A stretch of 64,000 nucleotides of DNA. Source: Lentzea cavernae. Its GTDB lineage: Bacteria > Actinomycetota > Actinomycetes > Mycobacteriales > Pseudonocardiaceae. The stretch spans positions 54,700 to 118,699 of the forward strand of contig NZ_BNAR01000023.1 of the NCBI RefSeq assembly GCF_014653695.1, given 5' to 3'. Under the pieces are notes generated by a model that had not been told where the DNA came from, searched no databases, and saw nothing but the letters and a program-made list of their open reading frames with translations. Below, one piece after another: positions 7,740 to 16,241 of the stretch. The position numbers and the translations under genes are program-made. Position 1 is the first letter of the stretch; every line of letters begins with the position of its first letter.

Positions 7740-8629
7740 CCCTTGACTCCCGTGAACGTGATTCCCTTGACGAACGACTTCTGGGCGAAGACGAAGAGGA
7801 CGACGGCCGGGATCATCGTCAGGAACGTGACGGCCATCGAGGAGTTCCACTGGACGATGTGCATGCCCTTGAACGTCGCCAGTGCCAGCGACAACGTCCA
7901 CTGGTCCTTGACCTCGCCGGTGTAGAGCAGCGGGCCGAAGTAGTCGTTCCAGGTGAAGAGGAAGCAGAACAGCGCGGTCGCCGCGATGCCCGGCTTCGCC
8001 ATCGGCACGATGATCCGCACCAGCGCCTGGAACTCCGAGCAGCCGTCCACCCGCGCAGCGTCCACGTAGGACTGTGGGATGGTGAGCATGAACTGGCGCA
8101 ACAGGAAGATGCTGAACGCGTCGAACAGGAAGTACGGCGCGATCAACGGGACCAAGGTGCCCGTGAGGCCGAGACCCGACCACGTGTCGTACAGCGGCAC
8201 GGCCACGACCTGCGGCGGCAGCATCATCGCGCCGATGACGAGGATGAAGGCGACGTTGCGGCCGCGCCACTTCAGCTTGGCCAGGGCGTAGGCCGCCGGG
8301 ATCGACGAGATCAGCATGCCGAGGGTCGCGAGCAGCGAGTACGTGAGGCTGTTGACCAGGTACTGGAAGAGCGGGGCCTTGTCGAAGACCTCGACGAAGT
8401 TGCCCCAGTGCCATTCGCGCGGCCACAGGTCCGAGGTGAACGCCTGGTCGTCGGACATCACCGCGGTGAGGAAGACGAACACGACGGGCGTGGCGAACAT
8501 CAGGCCGAGCGCGAGGCCGATCGCGTGGGTGGCGACCCAGTTGAGGACGGCGCCGACGTTCATCTTGCGACGCGGCTGCTCCGGTTCCGAGGGGACGTCG
8601 ACCGGCGGTTTGGTCAGCGTGGCGGTCAT
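7736..8629 (-). CDS. Carbohydrate ABC transporter permease, MalG type
   Basis: A 297-residue inner-membrane protein with about six transmembrane helices and the ABC-coupling EAA loop visible as DAARVDGCSEFQALVRIIV, followed by P-M-A-K-P. It forms a heterodimeric channel with the upstream MalF-type permease and passes sugar from the binding protein into the cytoplasm. Its start overlaps the stop of that permease (ATGA) and its stop overlaps the GH4 start. The operon has no ATPase, which is normal for CUT1 sugar importers in actinobacteria that share a common MsiK-type ATPase encoded elsewhere. Confidence 0.93.
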   Translation of the reverse strand: MTATLTKPPVDVPSEPEQPRRKMNVGAVLNWVATHAIGLALGLMFATPVVFVFLTAVMSDDQAFTSDLWPREWHWGNFVEVFDKAPLFQYLVNSLTYSLLATLGMLISSIPAAYALAKLKWRGRNVAFILVIGAMMLPPQVVAVPLYDTWSGLGLTGTLVPLIAPYFLFDAFSIFLLRQFMLTIPQSYVDAARVDGCSEFQALVRIIVPMAKPGIAATALFCFLFTWNDYFGPLLYTGEVKDQWTLSLALATFKGMHIVQWNSSMAVTFLTMIPAVVLFVFAQKSFVKGITFTGVKG

Positions 8630-9600
8630 GCTCCCGGACCCCCTTCCTCAGCGGTGGAGTTCTTGCGCATCCGCTGGACCAGCACGATGGTCGCGGCGAA
8701 CGAGATGACGAACAGGACCGTGGCCATGGCGGCCGCGTAGCCCATGTCGAAGTAGCGGAAGCCTTGCGTGTACAGGTAAACCGGGAACGTCAGCGTGGAG
8801 TTGTCCGGGAAACCGAGATATTTGGTCGATCCCGTGGCGTCCGCCGCTCCCGAGCCGGCCGACCCCGCGACGACCGCCTGTGTGAAGAGCTGCAACGCGA
8901 GGATCACCGAGTTCACGATGCCGAAGAGCAGCACCGGGGAGATCGTCGGGAGCGTGACGTGCCACCAGCGCCGGATCGGGCCGGCGCCGTCGAGCTCGGC
9001 GGCCTCGTACTGCTCCTGCGGCACGTCGAGGATCGCGGCGAGGATGATGATCATCAGGTCGCCGGAGATCCACAGCATGATCGCGGTGATGCCGGGCTTC
9101 GCCCAGGCCGGGTCGGAGAAGAACAGCGGCGAGTCGACGCCGAACCAGCCGAGCACGGTGTCGAGCGGTCCTCCGTTGGGGCGCATCACCATGAAGAACA
9201 CGAGTGTCGCGGCCACCGGCGGTGCCAGTGAGGGCAGGTAGCAGAGCGTGCGGATCAGGCCGACGCCCGACTTCAGACGAGCGATGACCGACGCCACGCC
9301 CAGCGCGAACACGGTCCGCGCGATCGTGAGCACCACGACGAACCAGAGCGTGTTCGTGATCGCCTTGATCAGCAAGGGATCTTTGAACATGAACGTGTAG
9401 TTGTCGAGTCCGTTGAACTCCGGCGGGTTGATCAGGTCGTACTTCGTGAACGAGAGCACGACCGTGGTGACCAGCGGATAACCGAAGAACAGGACGAAGC
9501 CGATGAGTGCCGGGGCCATGAACCCGAGCACGGCGAGACGGTGGCGGGCACGTGCCCGCCCCCTGCCGGGGGCGGGACGAGCGCCGAGCGTGGCGGTCAT
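8626..9600 (-). CDS. Carbohydrate ABC transporter permease, MalF/UgpA type
   Basis: A 324-residue CUT1-family permease with a basic N-terminal tail, about six transmembrane helices and an EAA loop (EAAELDGAGPIRRWWHVTLP). It partners with the downstream MalG-type permease and the upstream lipoprotein. It starts 12 nt after the binding-protein stop and overlaps the next gene by four bases. Both permeases begin with the same MTATL peptide, a minor curiosity that does not extend further. Confidence 0.93.
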   Translation of the reverse strand: MTATLGARPAPGRGRARARHRLAVLGFMAPALIGFVLFFGYPLVTTVVLSFTKYDLINPPEFNGLDNYTFMFKDPLLIKAITNTLWFVVVLTIARTVFALGVASVIARLKSGVGLIRTLCYLPSLAPPVAATLVFFMVMRPNGGPLDTVLGWFGVDSPLFFSDPAWAKPGITAIMLWISGDLMIIILAAILDVPQEQYEAAELDGAGPIRRWWHVTLPTISPVLLFGIVNSVILALQLFTQAVVAGSAGSGAADATGSTKYLGFPDNSTLTFPVYLYTQGFRYFDMGYAAAMATVLFVISFAATIVLVQRMRKNSTAEEGGPGA

Positions 9601-9612
9601 CTTGCGGATCCT

Positions 9613-10944
9613 CTACTTGCCGCTCTTGGCGATGAGGTCGTCGATGTTCTTGTCGACTTCCTTGAGGCCCGCGGCCAGGTCCGGGACCTTGCCGGACTGG
9701 TAGGAGACCGAGAAGTCGGTGACGGCCTTGATGTGCGCGTCACCGATCGGGGTGACGGGGTTGCCCTTGAGCTTGTCGCTCTTGGCGAGGTCGATGAACG
9801 TCTTGAACTGCTCGTCCACCTCGAGCTTCGGGCTCTCCATGGCGGCCTTGGTGCTCGGGACGTTCTTGATGGCGTTGGACAGGTCGACGATCGTGTCGGT
9901 GTCGAACGTCAGGTGCTTGATCAGCTCCCACGCGGCGCCGGGGTTCTTGGCGCCCTTGGGAATGCCCATGATCGTGCCGGTCGTGAACGCCGTGCCGTAG
10001 TCGGCGGGCTTCCACGTCGGGAACGGGGCGGTGCCGAACTTGATCTGCGGCGCCTGCGCCTTGAGGAAGGCGGTGCGGTACTCGCCGTCGATCATGATCG
10101 CGATCTTGCCCTGGTGGAACGCGTGGTCGGCCGAGTACTCCTGGCCGAGACCCGCGCGGAACCGCTCGAGGGCGTCGTAGCCGTAGAAGTCGACGAGCTT
10201 CTTCTGGAAGGTCATCATCTCGGTGAAGCCGGGCGAGCTCGCGAGAGCGGACTTGCCGTCCTTGTCCCACTCCGCGCCGAACGTCGGCGCGAGGATGGTC
10301 GGGCGGTTGGCGTAGAAGCCCATCGTGGGCAGGTAGCCCGCGACCTCGATGTCCCCGTTCGGCGCCTTCTTGGTCGCCTTCACGGCCGCGTCGTACAGCT
10401 CGTCGAGCGTCTTCGGAGGGGTCGCGATGCCCGCCGCCGACAGCGCGTCCTTGTTGTAGTACATGGCGTACACGTCGGTGAGCATGGGCATCGCACAGCG
10501 GTCGCCCTTGTACTCGGTGTACTCCTGAACCGCGGGGGAGAGCTGGTTCAGGTCGACCTTGTCGCGGTCGATGTAGTTCTTCAGCGGCTGGAACGCCCCG
10601 GAGGAGCAGAACTGGCCGATGTTGTCCGTGGTGAACGACAGCGCGACGTCCGGGGTGTTGCCCGAACGGATGCCCGCGGTGATCTTGTCGTCGTCCTGCG
10701 AGCCCTCGTGCTTGATCTCGATGTTCGGGAACTTCTTGTTGAACGTCTTGAGGGCCTTCGTGACTTCTTCGTACTCGCGGTCGGAGTAGTTGCTCCAGAC
10801 CGTGAGGGTGAGCTTGTCGTCCTTGCCAGGAGCAGCTGCGGCGTCGGAATTGGCGCCACCACCCTTGCCCGCCGCACATGCGGTGAGGGTCAGCGCTGCG
10901 GCGACACAGAGCAAGGCAGCACGGGTGTGCTTGCGCATGTGCAC
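9613..10944 (-). CDS. Sugar-binding lipoprotein of an ABC importer (family 1)
   Basis: A 443-residue extracytoplasmic solute-binding protein. A lipoprotein signal peptide ends at the lipobox LTACAAG near residue 20-23, so Cys22 should be lipidated. The body has the usual family-1 pattern, including NTPDVALSF and an MYYNKDAL segment. It captures an oligosaccharide at the cell surface and delivers it to the permease pair. The start ATG at 10944 has GGAG upstream. It begins 10 bp after the ROK regulator, so the regulator is the first gene of the same transcript. The ligand is not determinable; a beta-linked glucosyl or GlcNAc disaccharide is suggested by the GH4 and kinase genes. Confidence 0.93.
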   Translation of the reverse strand: MHMRKHTRAALLCVAAALTLTACAAGKGGGANSDAAAAPGKDDKLTLTVWSNYSDREYEEVTKALKTFNKKFPNIEIKHEGSQDDDKITAGIRSGNTPDVALSFTTDNIGQFCSSGAFQPLKNYIDRDKVDLNQLSPAVQEYTEYKGDRCAMPMLTDVYAMYYNKDALSAAGIATPPKTLDELYDAAVKATKKAPNGDIEVAGYLPTMGFYANRPTILAPTFGAEWDKDGKSALASSPGFTEMMTFQKKLVDFYGYDALERFRAGLGQEYSADHAFHQGKIAIMIDGEYRTAFLKAQAPQIKFGTAPFPTWKPADYGTAFTTGTIMGIPKGAKNPGAAWELIKHLTFDTDTIVDLSNAIKNVPSTKAAMESPKLEVDEQFKTFIDLAKSDKLKGNPVTPIGDAHIKAVTDFSVSYQSGKVPDLAAGLKEVDKNIDDLIAKSGK

Positions 10945-10954
10945 TCCTTCTCGA

Positions 10955-12166
10955 TCAACGTGGGGACCCGGCGACCACTGGGCCGCGGAATGGAGCCGTG
11001 GTGGCAGCCGGGAGGCCGAACACCTGTTCTCTGGCCACCGCCAGGGCCGAGTGCAGTGCGCCGCTGCGCACCGGCTTCCCGGTCACCAAAGCCAGCTGAA
11101 TGGGCGTTCTCGGCACCACCAGTTGCCGCAGTTCCGCGGCAACGAGGTCGTTCAGCGTGGTTCCGCCTGCCTGGGCGATGTCGCCAGAGAGGAGGATGAG
11201 TTCCGGGTCGAGCACCGCGACGACGCTAGCCACGCCCGTGGCGATGCGCTTGGCGAGATCGACCATGAACTCGCGGCCCGCCGGACCCGCGGCCAGCGCC
11301 TTGCGCACGGCCCCGTGGCCGTTGCGCGCGGCGAGCCCGTGGGCGCGTGCGAGCCTGCAGATCGCTGTACTGCTGAGCAGTTCACCGAACGTGCCGCCGG
11401 AGCGGTCCGTGTCGGTGTCGGCCGCCGCGCGGTCGGGGATCATCAACCCGTCGATCTCGCCCGCCCCACCGGAAGCGCCGCGCAGCAGCGATCCGTTGAC
11501 GACGACGGCGGCACCGACGAGGTCCGCGGGCCAGATGACGACGAAGTCGTTCACCTGCGTGGCCCGCCCGGCGACCATCTCCTCCAGCGCGACGAGGTTG
11601 ACGTCGTTCTCGACGCTCACCGAGGTCGCGAGCTGCTCCCGCAACCGGCCGGGCACGTCGAAACCGTTCCAGCCGGGCAGATGAGGTGCGTAGGCGAGCT
11701 CACCGTTCGCGGGGTTCACCGCTCCCGGACAGCCCACCACGACGTGCAGCAACTGGTCGGCACTCAGACCCGCTTGCCCGCAGGCCTTGCCGACCGCGCT
11801 CACGAACGCCTCCAGCACGCCGTGCTTCACGGGCATCGGCGCCTTGTGCTCGGTGAGCACGGCACCGGAGATGTCCGCGATCGCGATGTCGACCGTCTCG
11901 GGGGTGAGATCGACAGCGGCGATGTGCGCAAGCGCCCCGTTGACCGACCACAGCTGGGCCCGAGGCCCGCGTCCACCGCCACGCAGTCCGTTGCGGACCA
12001 CCGTGCCGGCGTCTTCGAGCCTGGTGAGCAGCTGTGCGGTCGCCGGCTTGGAGAGGCCGATCAGACCTTCCAACTCCGACCTGGTCAGCGGCCCGTTGCG
12101 CAGCAGAGCCTCGATGGCTGCGCGGTCGTTGATCTCCCGCAGCAGTCGTGGGCTTCCGGCACGCAT
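10955..12166 (-). CDS. ROK-family transcriptional regulator (NagC/XylR type)
   Basis: A 403-residue protein with an N-terminal winged helix (residues about 10-65, including LTRSELEGLIGLSKPATAQLL) and a C-terminal ROK sugar-kinase-like sensor domain. Such proteins repress sugar genes and are released by a sugar or sugar phosphate. The usual zinc motif of ROK proteins (CxCGxxGC) is missing: the corresponding stretch after GAGEIDGL contains no cysteines. The sensor domain is therefore probably non-catalytic. It is the first gene of the importer operon and likely controls it. A GGAG-type ribosome-binding site precedes the ATG. Confidence 0.9.
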   Translation of the reverse strand: MRAGSPRLLREINDRAAIEALLRNGPLTRSELEGLIGLSKPATAQLLTRLEDAGTVVRNGLRGGGRGPRAQLWSVNGALAHIAAVDLTPETVDIAIADISGAVLTEHKAPMPVKHGVLEAFVSAVGKACGQAGLSADQLLHVVVGCPGAVNPANGELAYAPHLPGWNGFDVPGRLREQLATSVSVENDVNLVALEEMVAGRATQVNDFVVIWPADLVGAAVVVNGSLLRGASGGAGEIDGLMIPDRAAADTDTDRSGGTFGELLSSTAICRLARAHGLAARNGHGAVRKALAAGPAGREFMVDLAKRIATGVASVVAVLDPELILLSGDIAQAGGTTLNDLVAAELRQLVVPRTPIQLALVTGKPVRSGALHSALAVAREQVFGLPAATTAPFRGPVVAGSPR

Positions 12167-12179
12167 TAGGTCCGCTCCT

Positions 12180-12198
12180 GTCTGTTAACTTTCCAGAC
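12180..12198. promoter_or_regulatory. Possible ROK operator upstream of the importer operon
   Basis: The inverted repeat gtctg (12180-12184) and cagac (12194-12198) encloses ttaactttc, 14 bp upstream of the ROK start codon. Position and symmetry suit autoregulation by the ROK protein. Inference only. Confidence 0.4.
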
Positions 12199-12263
12199 GA
12201 TTTCCGCAGACGGTAGTGACCTGCTTCACGCGGGTCAATCCCCGATATGGGTCCGTTACCTGA

Positions 12264-12283
12264 CTTAGGTTCGCCTAAGGCAC
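12264..12283. promoter_or_regulatory. IdeR/DmdR-like iron box (weak match)
   Basis: The palindrome cttagg-ttcg-cctaag (12264-12279) matches the first 14 positions of the actinobacterial iron box TTAGGTTAGSCTAACCTAA with one mismatch, while the far half-site is poor. It sits 9 bp before the DUF3159 start codon. It could also simply overlap the promoter of that gene. Confidence 0.35.
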
Positions 12284-12292
12284 CCTGGAACC

Positions 12293-12940
12293 ATGACCGA
12301 CGTGCGCCAGGAGTCGCTCGCATCACTGCTCGGAGGCCGAGGCGGCGCCCTCGACGCCTCCCTGCCGCCGCTGGCGTTCGTCGCGGGCTGGCTGCTCTTC
12401 GGCCACTCGATCGGCGCGGGCGCGGTGGTCGCGGTCCTGTGCGGCGTGGCGATCGGTGTCTTCCGCCTGGTGCGCGGGGAGAAGCCCCGCGCGGTCCTGC
12501 TGTCCGTGCTGCTGGTGGTGGCTGCGGCTCTGGTGGCGTTGTACACCGGGCGCGTCGAGGACTTCTTCCTGATCCAGTTGCTGTCCAATGTGGCTTCGGC
12601 GCTGGCTTGGGCCGGGTCGATCGCGGTGCGGTGGCCGTTCCTGGGGCTGGTCGTGGGGACTTTGCTGGGGCAGAAGACTCGGTGGCGGCGGGATCCTGCG
12701 CTCTTGCGCGCCTACTCGGTGGCGTCTTGGGCTTGGGTTGGGCAGTACGTTTTGCGGGTCGCCGTGTTCACGCCGTTGTGGCTGGATGCGCAGGTCTTTT
12801 GGCTGGCGACGTTGCGGGTGGCGTTGTCTTGGCCGTTGCAGATCGTGTGCATCTTGGTGTCGGGGTGGTTGTTGAAGCGGGCGTTGCCGGAGGACCACCC
12901 CGGGTTCCGGCATCCGCGGGTGCCGGAGTCTGCCTCTTAG
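12293..12940 (+). CDS. DUF3159 integral membrane protein
   Basis: A 215-residue protein with about five to six hydrophobic helices. Its layout matches DUF3159: an N-terminal LLGGRGGALDASLPPLAF segment, then paired helices, with a charged KTRWRRDP loop in the middle. The biochemical role of this actinobacterial family is unknown. The ATG at 12293 is used, although its ribosome-binding site is weak. A palindrome resembling an iron box lies just upstream. The gene converges on a minus-strand membrane protein gene, with only one base between the stop codons. Confidence 0.85.
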   Translation: MTDVRQESLASLLGGRGGALDASLPPLAFVAGWLLFGHSIGAGAVVAVLCGVAIGVFRLVRGEKPRAVLLSVLLVVAAALVALYTGRVEDFFLIQLLSNVASALAWAGSIAVRWPFLGLVVGTLLGQKTRWRRDPALLRAYSVASWAWVGQYVLRVAVFTPLWLDAQVFWLATLRVALSWPLQIVCILVSGWLLKRALPEDHPGFRHPRVPESAS

Positions 12941-12941
12941 G

Positions 12942-14120
12942 TCAGCGCTTCTTCCGCTTCTTGCCGGAGCCGGGCACCGTCCCGGTCTTGGCCGGAAGGG
13001 GCGGAGCCTCGGGGAACGCCTCGATGGACTGCTGGCCCTCCATGAAGTCCAGGAATGCTTTGAAGCAGAATCGGTAGGCGAGGTAGAGGAAGGCGACCGA
13101 GATGAGCCCAAGCCCGCCGACGATCACCTGGTACTGCTTGTCGAGCCCGCCCACGGTGTCCCAATCCTTCTGCAACTCCGCCGAGCCCGTGACCACGGAC
13201 AACGTGATCATCGTCAGCATGTAGAGCGGCATGAGCAGGAACGCGCCGACGAGCAGCAAGATGTAAGGGCGGCTGTCGGTCCGGAACTCCCAGTTCGCCG
13301 GACGAAGCTCGTGCCTCCTCAGTGGGCGGTAGGACCACAGCGGCCTCTCAGCGACCTCGACCCCCGCCGACCGCGCCTGCACCATTGCGAGCGCCGTCGC
13401 GCCGACCTCGGGAGTCACCGGAATCAGGAGCTCACGAGCTGTGCCGACGACGTGCAGGGCGGGACCGGGTGTCACGTCGAACGAGCGAGGCCTGCCGATG
13501 TCCCCATCGGCGTAGATGATCACTTGGCAGGTCATCTCCTGCTCGACCTCGATCAGCTCGATCGACCGCATCGCCGTCCACGGCACCGCGACCACGTCCC
13601 GCGAACGCTTGCGCCGCGACACCAGGCTGTCCAGCGCCAACCGGTCCTCGCGAACGCACAACCTCGCTTTGAGACCCCTGGTGGGGAACGGGATCTCCAG
13701 CTTCGACCGGGTGAGCGTGGACGTGACCGGGCGGGTCATGACCAGCACGACCAGCTCACTCAGTGCCCAGGACACCGCGACCAGTCCAACCGCGACAGCC
13801 CACGCGACCGGCCGGTCGTGGTCTCCGGCGATCTGCACGGCGTGGAAGATCCCCATGAACGCACCGGGATACGCGGACCACCGGCACCAGATGCGCCACA
13901 TCGGCAGGCGGCGCCAGTGCCAGAGCAAACCGATGATGGTGATCACCCAGAACGCCACCGCTCCGGCAGCCAGTTCGCCGAGACTGTTGGGCTGGATCGA
14001 CTTTCGTGCGGCGAGGGCGTTCTCCCACTCGTCCAGGCGCGTGGCGGCGACCAGGGTCAGGACGGCGGCGAACACGATCAGCGCGAGCCCTGTCACGCGG
14101 CGGAGGAACAGCTCGATCAC
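12942..14120 (-). CDS. Hypothetical multi-helix membrane protein of the ESX-like gene set
   Basis: A 392-residue protein of unknown function. Residues about 5-30, 50-70, 80-100 and 105-130 are hydrophobic. A soluble domain follows (residues about 135-285), then two more helices near 295-320 and 340-365, and a very basic tail (GSGKKRKKR). The GTG start at 14120 overlaps the stop of the WXG-like gene (GTGA), so it is translated with the type VII-like set. It may be a membrane partner or immunity-like protein for the upstream effector (inference from context only). Confidence 0.7.
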   Translation of the reverse strand: MIELFLRRVTGLALIVFAAVLTLVAATRLDEWENALAARKSIQPNSLGELAAGAVAFWVITIIGLLWHWRRLPMWRIWCRWSAYPGAFMGIFHAVQIAGDHDRPVAWAVAVGLVAVSWALSELVVLVMTRPVTSTLTRSKLEIPFPTRGLKARLCVREDRLALDSLVSRRKRSRDVVAVPWTAMRSIELIEVEQEMTCQVIIYADGDIGRPRSFDVTPGPALHVVGTARELLIPVTPEVGATALAMVQARSAGVEVAERPLWSYRPLRRHELRPANWEFRTDSRPYILLLVGAFLLMPLYMLTMITLSVVTGSAELQKDWDTVGGLDKQYQVIVGGLGLISVAFLYLAYRFCFKAFLDFMEGQQSIEAFPEAPPLPAKTGTVPGSGKKRKKR

Positions 14121-15373
14121 AGCTCACCCTCCATTCGCTGCCTCTCCCAGTACTCACGCCACGCCTGGTCTCGCGCGTCCTGTTTCACCTGCGCGTCAGC
14201 CTCGCGGTGGGACTGGTCGCTCCACTCCTGGGCCATCGCGTTGCCGAGGATCTTCGGGGCGAGCGGCAGGGAGACCTCGGGATACTCCTTTCCCCTGAAC
14301 GTGGGGGTCCACCCGCCGTCGAGCATGTCGTTCGCGTGACCGAGACGTCGGTCGCCCAGCCCCAGGCTGTCGCGCAAGTTGCGGTTGACGTTGTCTCCCA
14401 GGTCGGCCTTGACCCTGCTGTAGTCCTTGTCCAGCTGGTCGCCGCGCTTGCCGATCTCCTTCAACTTGTCGACGTCCGAGGCGTCGAGCTTGCCCGCCTG
14501 CGCCTTCTTCGCCATGTGGAGTGCCTGCTGGGAGTGCTTCACCGCGTTCTGGTTGTAGGTCTTCACCGTGCCGCGGAGGTTGCGGGTCGTGCCCTTGATC
14601 GTGTCCCGCGATCGCTTGGCGTCGTCGGCGACCTTCTCCAGTTGCTTGACGACCTTGCTGATCTTCTTCGCGTTCTTGCCAGCGGTGATCGTGCCTTGGA
14701 CGACGGTGTCCGCGATGAACGCCGCCTGCGAGGCACCGAAGGTGATCGGTGTCAGCGCGCTGGCCGCCGCGAACTTGATGATCGCGTTGGAGACGAAGCT
14801 CGCGATCGCGTCGCGGACCGCACCGCGCACTACACCTACTGCCGAGGCCGCGACGGTCATCGCCGACGCTGCGGAGGTGGCGTGGCTCGCGCCTCCCACC
14901 ACGACGTTGGAGAAGTCCTGCACGGCTTTGCGGTAGCCGTCGACGGCGGCGCCCTGGGACTGGCTCAGCGTGTCGAGAGTGCCGTTGTACTTGTCGGCGG
15001 TCTCCTGCATGCGCTTGGCGATGTTGCTCCAGGTCAGAGCCATCGCGTTCACGGCATCGGGATCTCCGGCCAGGAGGTCGAGCCCCTCCTTGAGAAAACC
15101 GATGTGCTCGATCAGCCAGCCGATGCCCGCGGACAGCAGGCTGCCCATCGGATTCGTGACGAACCCGAGCAGGTCCATGCCGAAGGCCGCCGCATCACCG
15201 GCCACTGCGCCCCAGTCGCCCTTGACGCCGTCGTAGATGAGGTTGGCCGAGCTGCTGAAGATGCCGGCGGCGTCCCAGCCCTGAGTCGGACTGTCGAAGT
15301 TCGACTTCTGGGCCAAGCTCGAAGGGGCGAAGCCTTCGGTGGCGTTGAGCGGGCTCGGAGGTTGTTCGCTCAC
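14117..15373 (-). CDS. WXG-like putative type VII secretion effector
   Basis: A 418-residue protein. Residues about 85-155 form a helical hairpin of WXG100/PPE style, with a central TWSNIAKRMQETADKY turn. A glycine/alanine-rich hydrophobic stretch (160-235) and a long charged coiled region (235-345) follow, then a C-terminal segment ending WREYWERQRMEGEL. No catalytic motif is recognised. The GTG start at 15373 overlaps the EspC-like stop. Large proteins with a WXG-type module encoded next to small EspC-like proteins are usually ESX substrates. No EccC ATPase is present in the window, so secretion would depend on a system elsewhere. Confidence 0.65.
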   Translation of the reverse strand: MSEQPPSPLNATEGFAPSSLAQKSNFDSPTQGWDAAGIFSSSANLIYDGVKGDWGAVAGDAAAFGMDLLGFVTNPMGSLLSAGIGWLIEHIGFLKEGLDLLAGDPDAVNAMALTWSNIAKRMQETADKYNGTLDTLSQSQGAAVDGYRKAVQDFSNVVVGGASHATSAASAMTVAASAVGVVRGAVRDAIASFVSNAIIKFAAASALTPITFGASQAAFIADTVVQGTITAGKNAKKISKVVKQLEKVADDAKRSRDTIKGTTRNLRGTVKTYNQNAVKHSQQALHMAKKAQAGKLDASDVDKLKEIGKRGDQLDKDYSRVKADLGDNVNRNLRDSLGLGDRRLGHANDMLDGGWTPTFRGKEYPEVSLPLAPKILGNAMAQEWSDQSHREADAQVKQDARDQAWREYWERQRMEGEL

Positions 15374-15696
15374 GGCTGCACCTCGTCGAGGCCCTGGCGG
15401 AGCTTCTTGAACGACTGCGCCATCGCCTCGTCCTGGTCGGCGTAGGTCTGGCGCATGCCGGCGAACCGTTCGACGACGTCGTCACCTGCGGTTTTCACTG
15501 TGTCGACGTACTCGCGCGCATCGTTGGTCCAGCGCTCCATGATCTGGGCGAAGAACATGCCGATGACGCCCCAGGCCTGCGGGTTGCCGACGTAGTCGGC
15601 GCCGGCGTCGGCTCCGGAGGGCAGGCCTGCGAGGAGTGCCTTGAGCTCGCGCTCGTGGGCCTCCAGGACTTTGAGATCTACTTGGAAGCCCGACAT
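15370..15696 (-). CDS. EspC-like/WXG100-superfamily small protein
   Basis: A 108-residue helical protein beginning MSGFQVDLKVLEAHERELKALL and continuing with a second helix containing FFAQIMERWTNDAREYVDTV. Length and pattern fit the DUF2580/EspC family of type VII secretion-associated proteins, which form helical hairpins and often pair with a larger partner. The ATG at 15696 overlaps the YbaB stop (TGATG); a GTG one codon earlier is possible. It is probably a secretion partner or chaperone of the WXG-like protein encoded next. Confidence 0.75.
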   Translation of the reverse strand: MSGFQVDLKVLEAHERELKALLAGLPSGADAGADYVGNPQAWGVIGMFFAQIMERWTNDAREYVDTVKTAGDDVVERFAGMRQTYADQDEAMAQSFKKLRQGLDEVQP

Positions 15697-16208
15697 CACC
15701 AGCCACCTTCCTTCTTGAAGAGGCTGCGCTGGTCGTAGTCGGTGTCGTCGTCCTCCACAGGACGGCGCACCGGGCGGGGTGGGGGCTGCGTGCTGGCCGC
15801 GTCCTGTTGTTCCTCGTTCACCACGAACTGCTGCGGCGCGGCGGGTTCTGGCTCGTCCGGGACGTCGATCGGTGGGATCTGGGACTGGACGAACTGCATG
15901 GCCTCGCTGTTGTCGCCGATGAGCGGGGCCATGATCGTGGTGATCTGGCCGACGGCCTGGGCCTGGGCTCGCTTGGCCGTGGACATCACGAGTGACGCGA
16001 GGCGGTCTTTGGGCATGTCGTCGGCCTTGGTGCCGAAGGACAGGCTGAGCAGCGCTCCCCCTGCGCTGACGCTCACCGTCACGGCGCCGTCCGAGCTGGT
16101 GGCGGCACCGGTCAGGTTCGCGATTCGGGACTTGGCCTCTTGGGCCTGTTCGAGCAGGGCTGCGGTGCGCTGTTCGTAGTCCTCGATGAGCTGGTTCGGG
16201 TCGGTCAT
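15696..16208 (-). CDS. YbaB/EbfC-family nucleoid-associated protein
   Basis: A 170-residue protein whose first 110 residues have the YbaB/EbfC pattern: an N-terminal coiled helix (residues 3-35), a beta hairpin with VTVSVSAGGALLSLSFG, then a helix. The C-terminal 50 residues are acidic and proline-rich and not part of the fold. YbaB proteins bind DNA as dimers. Divergent copies are common beside ESX-type genes in actinobacteria, where their role is unclear. AAGGGGG precedes the ATG at 16208. It is the first gene of a four-gene coupled set. Confidence 0.85.
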   Translation of the reverse strand: MTDPNQLIEDYEQRTAALLEQAQEAKSRIANLTGAATSSDGAVTVSVSAGGALLSLSFGTKADDMPKDRLASLVMSTAKRAQAQAVGQITTIMAPLIGDNSEAMQFVQSQIPPIDVPDEPEPAAPQQFVVNEEQQDAASTQPPPRPVRRPVEDDDTDYDQRSLFKKEGGW

Positions 16209-16241
16209 GTGGGTCCCCCTTGCACGTGCGTGAGGGGGACG

